Source: an uncultured Bacilli bacterium (GTDB lineage: Bacteria > Bacillota_I > Bacilli_A > RF39 > UBA660). Taken from it: a stretch of DNA of 9,013 nt. Below, in pieces: positions 1 to 5,813 of this stretch. The DNA lies in contig CAKOSE010000032.1 in assembly GCA_934102055.1 (NCBI GenBank), positions 1 to 9,013 on the forward strand, written 5' to 3'. The position numbers were made by a program, and so were the translations under genes. How positions within the stretch are numbered: position 1 is the first letter of the stretch; the number at the start of each line of letters is the position of its first letter. Under the pieces are notes generated by a model that worked only from the letters and a program-made list of their open reading frames with translations, made no database searches and had not been told where the DNA came from.

Positions 1-72
1 ATACCGAAATCATCTATTTGAATCCATTGCCTAAACTCTCTCTTTTTTATTTAGTCCTTGACATTGGGTACC
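1..72 (+). mobile_element. Right end of a probable IS3-family insertion sequence (partial)
   Basis: Frame 2 reads YRNHLFESIA and then a TAA stop at 32-34. A YR-containing C-terminus of this kind resembles the end of IS3-family (IS150-group) OrfB transposases, whose tails often read PVQYR followed by a few residues. About 38 bases later, around 53-72, lies a TAGTCCTTGACATTGGGTACC-like stretch in the place where a right terminal inverted repeat would be expected. The putative end lies about 17 bases past the rnjA stop codon. Only one end is in the window, so the inverted repeat and target duplication cannot be confirmed. The family call rests on ten residues and is tentative. The exact boundary is a guess. 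Confidence 0.4.
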
Positions 73-89
73 TTTTAGTTTGTTTGATC

Positions 90-1760
90 TTACTTTTTAA
101 TATTAAGAATAATTGGAAGAACAATTGGTTTTCTACCAGTTTCTTCTTTTATAAAATTACTTAATTCTTTTGTGACTTCTGATTTTACATCAGTGAATGT
201 TACTTTTTTGTCTTCTAATTTTCTTATTATTTTTCTTTCTGCTAGTTTTTCTATTTTTTTGATTAGTTCTTCGTTTTCATTTATTAGAATAAATCCTCTT
301 GTTGTTACCATTGGTTTTGCTAGTAGTTTTCGCTCTTCCATGTTTAGGTTTATTATTACTACTAGTATTCCTTCACTAGCCATTATTTTTCTATCGTTTA
401 GAACTGCACCGGAGATGTCTCCGATTCTGTTTCCATCTACGAATGTTTCTGTTACTTCGAAGTTTCCTACTTTTGTTATATTTCCTTTGTACATTTCTAA
501 GACATCACCATTATCTAATACGAATATATTGTCTTTTTTTATTCCGCATTCTTTGGCTAGATGTGCATGTTTTTTAAGCATTCTATATTCTCCGTGAATT
601 GGCATTAGATATTTTGGATTCATTAATCTTATCATTAGTTTTAATTCTTCACTCATGGCATGACCAGAGGCGTGTATTTCTCTATCTGTTGAGCTTGTAT
701 ACACTTTTACTCCTTTTAGATATAGTTTATTTATAGTGTTTGCTATTGCTCTTCCGTTTCCGGGGATGGCACTTGATGAGAATATTACTATATCTTTTGG
801 AGTTAGTTTTATTTGTTTATGAGTTCCATCTGCTATTCTTGAAAGTGCTGCGAGTGGTTCTCCTTGTGTTCCTGTACAAAGTAGGGCAACTTCACTTGGT
901 TTTAAAGTGTTTGCAATGTCTGGGGTTACTAAGACGTCTTTTGCGTCTATGTATCCTCCTTCCATGGATATATTTATGTTGTTTTCCATACTTCTTCCGA
1001 ATATACAAACTTTTCTTTTATATTTTTTACATGTTTCAATGATGTGTTTTAATCTATAGATGTTTGAGGCAAATGTTGCTATTATAAGTCTATTATCTTG
1101 GTGTTTTGAAAATACTTCGTTTAAAGCTTCATCGACTTTTGATTCTGACATTGAGAAGCCTTCGTCTAATACGTTAGTACTTTCGCTCATTAGTAGGGTA
1201 ACTCCTTCTTTTGATATTTCACTTATTCTTGTGAAATCTGTAACTGGTCCGATTGGTGTTAGGTCAAACTTAAAGTCTCCAGTTTCCACGACTGTACCAT
1301 TTGGAGTTTTTACACATATTCCGTGTGAGTCTGGTACAGAATGGGTTGTTCTAAAAAACGATATTTCAAAGTTTTTATATTTTAATTTGTCATTGCTTTT
1401 ATATGGTCTAAGTCCTTTGTAATTAATATTTCTGTCTGCTAATTTCTTTTTTATAAGAGCATAAGCTTGATTTGGAGCATAAATACTTGGTATATTTACA
1501 TTTTGTAAAAGAAATGGTATTGCTCCGATATGGTCTTCATGACCATGAGTAATAATAAGTGTTTTTATCTTTTTTTCATTATTTTTTAGAAAAGTAAAAT
1601 CAGGAAGAACATAATCAATTCCTCTTAGTTCTTCTTCTGGGAATATAACTCCGGCATCTATTATTACTATTTCGTTGTTATGCATTAAGACATACATATT
1701 TTTTCCGACTTCACCTAAGCCTCCTAAAGCAAAGACATAAGTTTTGTCTTTTTTAAACAT
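90..1760 (-). CDS. rnjA: Ribonuclease J (metallo-beta-lactamase exo/endoribonuclease)
   Basis: RNase J is a zinc-dependent nuclease with 5'-3' exonuclease and endonuclease activity, central to mRNA turnover and rRNA maturation in Bacillota. The 556-aa product matches the length of B. subtilis RNase J1 (about 555 aa). The beta-lactamase core opens with ALGGLGEVGKN (11-21). The metal-binding HGHEDH motif is at 72-77, with further ligands at H140 (TTHS), D162 (TGDFKFD) and H389 (PIHGEYR). The beta-CASP part carries ATFASN (228-233), CTGTQGEP (295-302), SSSAIPGN (328-335) and HASGHA (363-368). The C-terminal domain runs to the end and contains KPIVLPIIL. The start is ATG at 1758-1760, with an AAAGGAGA ribosome binding site about 5 bases upstream. 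All catalytic residues are present, so it should be active. J1 is more likely than J2, but paralogs elsewhere cannot be excluded. It is transcribed divergently from dnaG, and no terminator is visible after its stop. Confidence 0.97.
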   Translation of the reverse strand: MFKKDKTYVFALGGLGEVGKNMYVLMHNNEIVIIDAGVIFPEEELRGIDYVLPDFTFLKNNEKKIKTLIITHGHEDHIGAIPFLLQNVNIPSIYAPNQAYALIKKKLADRNINYKGLRPYKSNDKLKYKNFEISFFRTTHSVPDSHGICVKTPNGTVVETGDFKFDLTPIGPVTDFTRISEISKEGVTLLMSESTNVLDEGFSMSESKVDEALNEVFSKHQDNRLIIATFASNIYRLKHIIETCKKYKRKVCIFGRSMENNINISMEGGYIDAKDVLVTPDIANTLKPSEVALLCTGTQGEPLAALSRIADGTHKQIKLTPKDIVIFSSSAIPGNGRAIANTINKLYLKGVKVYTSSTDREIHASGHAMSEELKLMIRLMNPKYLMPIHGEYRMLKKHAHLAKECGIKKDNIFVLDNGDVLEMYKGNITKVGNFEVTETFVDGNRIGDISGAVLNDRKIMASEGILVVIINLNMEERKLLAKPMVTTRGFILINENEELIKKIEKLAERKIIRKLEDKKVTFTDVKSEVTKELSNFIKEETGRKPIVLPIILNIKK

Positions 1761-1805
1761 TATAATCTCCTTTCGTTAATTTTTATAAAAGAATCAACCT
1801 TTTTA

Positions 1806-1834
1806 ATTATACACTATTTTTATCTGTTTGTCAT
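1806..1834 (-). promoter_or_regulatory. SigA-type promoter of rnjA
   Basis: Read on the minus strand, ATGACA (1829-1834) and a perfect TATAAT (1806-1811) are separated by 17 bases. The -35 differs from TTGACA at one position. Transcription would start near base 1799, giving a leader of about 40 bases before the rnjA ATG. The ribosome binding site AAAGGAGA is at 1766-1773. Confidence 0.75.
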
Positions 1835-1853
1835 TATTTTTTGATTATTTCCT

Positions 1854-1881
1854 TTTTTAATTTTTAGTTTTGGTGTATAAT
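1854..1881 (+). promoter_or_regulatory. Promoter of the dnaG-rpoD operon
   Basis: A perfect TATAAT lies at 1876-1881. The only -35 candidate at normal spacing is a poor TTTTTA (1854-1859, 16-base spacer), and there is no TGn extension. Transcription would start around 1888, leaving a leader of fewer than 20 bases that carries the GGAGG ribosome binding site at 1895-1899. The -10 is convincing by position, the -35 is not. The -10 lies about 65 bases from the divergent rnjA -10, so the two promoters share one short control region. Confidence 0.6.
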
Positions 1882-1904
1882 ATATATTGTTTTTGGAGGT
1901 GTCT

Positions 1905-3620
1905 ATGGATAATACTATAAATGAAATAAGAAAAGCTAATGATATAGTTGATGTTATCTCTAGTTATATACCTCTTTCTAAGAAGGGAAAGAATTATTTT
2001 GGGGTTTGTCCTTTTCATGATGATACTAATCCTAGTATGAGTGTGTCTAGTGATAAGCAGATATATAAGTGTTTTTCTTGTGGTGCTAGTGGTAATGTTA
2101 TATCTTTTGTTATGGATTATGAACATGTTGATTTTAGAGAGGCTTTATCTATTCTTGCTAGACGTTGTGGTATTAGTTTTAATGGTACTTCTGTTAAGAG
2201 TAGTTCTAAGTATGATAAGTATTATAAGATGTATGATCTTGCGTTAAAACTATATCAGAACAATATTAACAGTTCTTTTGGGAAGGGTGCTATTTCTTAT
2301 CTTTCTTCTAGGGGGATATCTAAGGAACTTATTTCTGAGTTTAAGATTGGTCTTTCGCTTGATAAGAGTGCTCTTACTAATGTTTTAACTAAAAAGGGGT
2401 ATAGTACTTTTGATATGGAAGAGTATGGACTTGGTAATGGTTATAATGATTTATATACTAATAGAATAATGTTTCCTCTTTTTGATACTAATAATAGACC
2501 TGTTGGATTTTCTGGGCGTATTTATAATATTAGTGATTCTAGTAAGTATATAAATACGAAGGAGACTCCTATATTTAAGAAGGGTGAGGTTTTGTATAAT
2601 TATTATAAGTGTAAGGATTTTGTTCGTGAGGAGAAAAGTGTAATTTTAGTAGAGGGTTTTATGGATGTTATTAGGCTTTTTTCTGTTGGTGTTAAGAATG
2701 TTGTTGCTCTTATGGGGACTGCTCTTACTAAGCAGCAAATTGCTCTTTTGAAAAGGCTTTCTAATGATATTTATATTTGTTTAGATGGTGATTCTGCTGG
2801 TAGACATGCTACTTTGTCTGTTGGGGAGGCTCTTACTTCTAATGGGATTGATGTTAGGGTTATTTCGTTAAGTGATGGGTATGATCCTGATGAGTATGTT
2901 TTGAAGTATGGAAGGGATAGTTTTCTTGGACTTTATGAGGGTGCTATTAGTTTTAATGAATATAAGTTATATCATATGAGAGATGGTCTTAATCTTTCTA
3001 ATCTTGATGAGAAGACTAGTTATATTAATAGTGTTCTTAAAGAAATAAAACAAGATGATGATCTTGTTAAGCAGGAGTTTTTGCTTAAGAAGATATCTCT
3101 TGAGTTTGATATAGATGTAAATATTTTAAAAAATAGCTTGAAAAAAATAGAAAAATGTAGTAAAATTGAAACGTTAAAAACAAATCCTGTGGTTAAGAAG
3201 AAGCTTAATAGGTATGAAAAGGCTACTTATGATATTCTTTATATTATGCTTAATAGTTATGAGAAGACTAAGGTTTATCAGAAAAAACTTAATTATTTGC
3301 CTTATAAGGAGGCTAGGTATTTAGCTAATGAGATTATTTATGCTTATAAGTTAAATGGCTCTCTTGTTTTGGCGGATTTTATTACTAGTTTAAATGATAA
3401 GGAGAGTCTTTTGGATGAGGTAAAAAATGTGCTAAAATATGCAGGAGATGAAGAGGCTAATTTTGAGGCGTTTGATGATTATATAACAGTGATTAGGGAT
3501 TATAGTAGGAACCAAGAGATAAAAAGGTTAAAGGAATTAATTAAAGATGAGGTTGATCCTGTTAAAAAAGCAGAGTATTTGGAGAAGATTAGGCTTGTTA
3601 AAATAGGGAGTGAATTTTGA
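1905..3620 (+). CDS. dnaG: DNA primase DnaG
   Basis: DnaG synthesises the RNA primers for chromosomal replication and is recruited by the replicative helicase. The 571-aa product begins INEIRKANDIVDVI, then the CHC2 zinc-binding domain with C35, H38 (CPFH) and C56, C59 (CFSC). The RNA-polymerase core follows, including YINTKETPIFKKGEVLYN (215-232). The TOPRIM metal site is complete: E250 in EGFMD (250-254), ALMGTALT (268-275) and LDGDSAG (293-299, acidic D294 and D296), then DPDE (328-331). From about residue 430 the sequence is divergent and helical, as expected for the helicase-binding C-terminal domain. ATG at 1905 is chosen because GGAGG at 1895-1899 sits 5 bases before it; an in-frame TTG at 1887 would place this site inside the gene. 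It is first in the operon, and its TGA overlaps the rpoD ATG by one base. An A-rich patch (about 3110-3190) near residues 403-428 marks the linker to the C-terminal domain. Confidence 0.97.
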   Translation: MDNTINEIRKANDIVDVISSYIPLSKKGKNYFGVCPFHDDTNPSMSVSSDKQIYKCFSCGASGNVISFVMDYEHVDFREALSILARRCGISFNGTSVKSSSKYDKYYKMYDLALKLYQNNINSSFGKGAISYLSSRGISKELISEFKIGLSLDKSALTNVLTKKGYSTFDMEEYGLGNGYNDLYTNRIMFPLFDTNNRPVGFSGRIYNISDSSKYINTKETPIFKKGEVLYNYYKCKDFVREEKSVILVEGFMDVIRLFSVGVKNVVALMGTALTKQQIALLKRLSNDIYICLDGDSAGRHATLSVGEALTSNGIDVRVISLSDGYDPDEYVLKYGRDSFLGLYEGAISFNEYKLYHMRDGLNLSNLDEKTSYINSVLKEIKQDDDLVKQEFLLKKISLEFDIDVNILKNSLKKIEKCSKIETLKTNPVVKKKLNRYEKATYDILYIMLNSYEKTKVYQKKLNYLPYKEARYLANEIIYAYKLNGSLVLADFITSLNDKESLLDEVKNVLKYAGDEEANFEAFDDYITVIRDYSRNQEIKRLKELIKDEVDPVKKAEYLEKIRLVKIGSEF

Positions 3621-4714
3621 TGATTAATGAAATTAAGTCTTTTGAGGAGAGAAAGAAAGAGTTACTGGAACTTGGTAAAAAAAATGGTAATAAGGTAACT
3701 TTTGAAGAGCTTGCTGAACATTTAAAGGGTCTTGAACCTGATAGTGATTCTCTTGATGAACTTTATAATATGTTTGTGCAAAATGGTATTGAAATAATTT
3801 CTAGTGACGCAAGCGATGATGAAGATGAAGATGAAGATGATGGTGGAGAAATTATTATTAATGATTCTTCTAATAAGGATATAAAGATTAATGATCCTGT
3901 TAGGATGTATCTTAAGGAAATTGGTAGAATTAATTTGCTTACTAGTGAGGAAGAATATGAATATGCTCTTCAAGTGGAAGAGGGTAATGAGGATGCTAAA
4001 AGAATTCTTGCTGAGTCTAATCTTCGTTTGGTAGTGTCTATTGCTAAACGTTATGTTGGACGTGGGATGGCGTTTCTTGATTTAATTCAAGAGGGTAATA
4101 TTGGTCTTATGAAAGCTGTTGAAAAGTTTAATCCTAGTAAGGGGTATAAGTTTTCTACCTATGCTACTTGGTGGATTAGGCAAGCTATTACTCGTGCTAT
4201 TGCTGATCAAGCTAGGACTATAAGAGTTCCTGTTCATATGGTTGAAACTATTAATAAATTAGCTAGAGTACAAAGACAATTAACTCAAGAATTGAATAGG
4301 GAACCTAGTGATAAGGAATTGGCAGATAAACTTGGTATTACTGAGGAGAAAGTTAGGGAAGTAATGAAGATAAGTCAAGAACCAGTTTCTCTTGAAACAC
4401 CAATTGGGGAAGAGGATGATTCACATCTTGGGGATTTTGTTCCGGATGAAAGAATGATGTCTCCAGAGGAATATGCAACAGCAGAACTTTTGAAAGAAGA
4501 ACTTGGTAGTGTTCTTGATACTCTTACTGAAAGAGAAGAAAAAGTACTTAAATTGAGATTTGGTCTTGAAGATGGTCAATGTAGAACTCTGGAAGAAGTG
4601 GGACAAATTTTTGGAGTTACTCGTGAAAGAATAAGACAAATTGAAGCTAAGGCACTTAGAAAAATGAGACATCCATCTAGAAGTAAAAAATTAAAGGATT
4701 TTTTAACCGACTGA
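3620..4714 (+). CDS. rpoD: Primary (housekeeping) RNA polymerase sigma factor, RpoD/SigA
   Basis: This factor directs RNA polymerase core to TTGACA/TATAAT promoters, the type seen in this window. The 364-aa product has a short region 1.1 (about 1-60), then a very acidic linker of nine consecutive D/E residues (66-74). Region 1.2 holds DPVRMYLKEIG (92-102). Region 2 is near-canonical: NLRLVVSIAKRYVGRG (134-149), LDLIQEGNIGLMKAVEKF (153-170) and the -10-melting segment YKFSTYATWWIRQAI (176-190). Region 3 follows (about 205-280), with SLETPIGEEDDSHLGDF (257-273). Region 4 contains LTEREEKVLKLRFGL (302-316) and the -35-reading helix-turn-helix TLEEVGQIFGVTRERIRQIE (323-342). The length is close to B. 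subtilis SigA (about 371 aa). ATG at 3620 is preferred over the TTG at 3617; GGGAG at 3606-3610 is its ribosome binding site, inside dnaG. Overlap with the dnaG stop is TGATG, and the same motif joins it to trmK, implying translational coupling. Confidence 0.97.
   Translation: MINEIKSFEERKKELLELGKKNGNKVTFEELAEHLKGLEPDSDSLDELYNMFVQNGIEIISSDASDDEDEDEDDGGEIIINDSSNKDIKINDPVRMYLKEIGRINLLTSEEEYEYALQVEEGNEDAKRILAESNLRLVVSIAKRYVGRGMAFLDLIQEGNIGLMKAVEKFNPSKGYKFSTYATWWIRQAITRAIADQARTIRVPVHMVETINKLARVQRQLTQELNREPSDKELADKLGITEEKVREVMKISQEPVSLETPIGEEDDSHLGDFVPDERMMSPEEYATAELLKEELGSVLDTLTEREEKVLKLRFGLEDGQCRTLEEVGQIFGVTRERIRQIEAKALRKMRHPSRSKKLKDFLTD
3815..3841 (+). repeat. Short in-frame GATGAA-type tandem repeat in rpoD
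   Basis: Three copies of the hexamer GAAGAT (3821-3838) flanked by further GAT codons encode nine consecutive acidic residues (D/E, 66-74) in the linker between regions 1.1 and 1.2. Slippage by whole hexamers would change only the linker length and keep the frame. Confidence 0.7.
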
Positions 4715-5370
4715 TGAATATATCAAAAAGACTTAGAGCTATTGGGGATCTAGTTTCTAATAACTCTTTTATTTTAGATGTTGGCTGTGATCATGCTTTA
4801 TTAGATATATATGTTGTTAAAACTAAGAAAAATGTTAAAGCAATAGCAAGCGATATAAATGATGGACCTCTTAAAGGAGCTAAATATAATATAGATAAAT
4901 ATAATCTTTCAGATAGGATTTCTTTAAAAAAGGCAAATGGGCTGGATTCTTTTGAGAATGGAATTGATACTGTTATTTTGTCTGGTCTTGGTAGTAATAC
5001 TATTATTTCGATTATAGAAAATGGTCTTGATAAAATTGATTCTTGTAAGATAATTGTGTCTTCGAATAATGATTATTATTACCTTAGGAAGAGTATGTTT
5101 AAGTTTGGATATGTTCCTACTTTTGAAAGGGTTATAAGGGATAAGAATAAGTTTTATCCTATAATTGTTTTTGAGAAGGGTAACTCTAAATATACTAAGT
5201 ATGGGTTTAAGTATGGTAAGTATATGAATGATCCTGTTTATAGAGAGTATTTAATTTGTAATAGGGAAAAGCTTTTTAAGATTTATTCTTCTCTGGGGAT
5301 TAGGTATTTTTATAAAAAAATGTGTTTAAAAAATGAGATAAGGTATTTAGATAGGGTGATTAGTAAATGA
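4714..5370 (+). CDS. trmK: tRNA (adenine(22)-N1)-methyltransferase TrmK
   Basis: TrmK is a class I S-adenosylmethionine-dependent methyltransferase that makes m1A22 in the D-loop of certain tRNAs. The 218-aa product begins with the family's SKRLRAIGDLV (4-14), followed by the SAM-binding motif ILDVGCDHALL (20-30), then SDINDGPLKGAK (46-57), which corresponds to the EITDGPxxxAK-like segment of B. subtilis TrmK. The helical C-terminal part (about 160-218) fits the coiled-coil tail of this family. The motif near residue 90 reads SGLGSNT instead of the usual AGMGG, and SSNN (117-120) stands where QPN is common; the rest supports the call. The dnaG-rpoD-trmK order also matches Bacilli. It overlaps the rpoD stop by one base. 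The nearest Shine-Dalgarno-like AAAGGA (4693-4698) is 15 bases upstream, too far for good initiation, so translation probably depends on ribosomes finishing rpoD. Confidence 0.88.
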   Translation: MNISKRLRAIGDLVSNNSFILDVGCDHALLDIYVVKTKKNVKAIASDINDGPLKGAKYNIDKYNLSDRISLKKANGLDSFENGIDTVILSGLGSNTIISIIENGLDKIDSCKIIVSSNNDYYYLRKSMFKFGYVPTFERVIRDKNKFYPIIVFEKGNSKYTKYGFKYGKYMNDPVYREYLICNREKLFKIYSSLGIRYFYKKMCLKNEIRYLDRVISK

Positions 5371-5729
5371 AGATTAGTTTTTCTGATGAGGAGATAATTG
5401 ATGAGTTTTCTGATATAATTGATGATTTGATTGTGGATGGGATTTATAAAAATGAGAGGTATGCTGTATCTATAATAAAAGATATTCTTTCTTTAGGGGT
5501 AGATAGGTATAATCATGATGAGATCCTTTATTTGATATCTCAGGTAGAAAGTGTTAAGAATAGTAAAAATTTTGAAAATGTTAATCCTTTGTGTTATTCG
5601 AGCAATAAAAAAATAGTAAAAGAGATTATAAATATCAATGATAGGAAAAAGTCTTTTGATAAATCTTGTGATTATTTTAATACTTTAGAGGATGTTTCTG
5701 ATTTATATGATAAGGATGTTTGTAGATGA
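5367..5729 (+). CDS. Unrecognised 120-aa acidic protein at the end of the dnaG-rpoD-trmK operon
   Basis: I do not recognise the family. The ATG overlaps the trmK TGA in a 4-base ATGA, and AGGGTGA (5353-5359) is a reasonable ribosome binding site inside trmK, so the gene is almost certainly expressed. The N-terminal half (1-65) is predicted helical and acidic (DEEIIDEFSDIIDDLIVDG at 7-25). The second half is polar and richer in lysine, with three cysteines (near 77, 101 and 119) that form no clear metal motif. There is no signal peptide or membrane segment, so it is likely cytoplasmic. Base composition and codon use match its neighbours. In B. subtilis trmK is followed by a Nif3-like gene (yqfO); this protein is far too short and has no Nif3 motifs, so it is not a remnant I can identify. 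A U-tailed hairpin begins one base after its stop. Confidence 0.85.
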   Translation: MKISFSDEEIIDEFSDIIDDLIVDGIYKNERYAVSIIKDILSLGVDRYNHDEILYLISQVESVKNSKNFENVNPLCYSSNKKIVKEIININDRKKSFDKSCDYFNTLEDVSDLYDKDVCR

Positions 5730-5730
5730 T

Positions 5731-5776
5731 GGGAGTTAATTTTTTTGATTAATTCTTTTTCTTTGTCTTTTTTTTT
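5731..5776 (+). terminator. Probable Rho-independent terminator of the dnaG operon
   Basis: GGGAGTTAAT (5731-5740) can pair with ATTAATTCTT (5748-5757) around a 7-base loop, giving ten pairs of which three are G-U. A T-rich tract (5756-5776, ending in nine T) follows. The stem is AT-rich and hence weak, but the position one base after the last stop codon and the T tract support it. It lies just upstream of the smc -10, so some readthrough into smc is plausible. Confidence 0.55.
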
Positions 5777-5784
5777 GATATAAT
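5776..5784 (+). promoter_or_regulatory. Extended -10 promoter of smc
   Basis: TGATATAAT is a perfect TGn-TATAAT extended -10 element. No acceptable -35 box occurs at 16-18 bases upstream, where the sequence is the T tract of the preceding terminator. Extended -10 promoters can work without a -35. The start site would fall around 5791, giving a leader of about 23 bases to the smc ATG. Confidence 0.6.
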
Positions 5785-5813
5785 TTATTTATGACATATA
5801 GGATGTGGATAGT

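Noticed and set aside
172..1422. Plus-strand open frames of 100-141 codons across the rnjA region
   Set aside because: They lie antisense to a clearly conserved RNase J, encode low-complexity hydrophobic or serine-rich peptides, and have no supporting ribosome binding sites.
1887..1904. In-frame TTG start six codons upstream of the dnaG ATG
   Set aside because: It would place the GGAGG ribosome binding site inside the coding region; ATG at 1905 is correctly spaced and gives the usual DnaG N-terminus.
3722..4672. Two 83-codon minus-strand frames inside rpoD
   Set aside because: They are shadows of a highly conserved sigma factor gene, with no recognisable domains.
3618..5729. Reading TGA as tryptophan (Mycoplasma-type code)
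   Set aside because: dnaG, rpoD, trmK and the 120-aa gene all end at TGA exactly where their families or overlaps predict, and conserved tryptophans use TGG.
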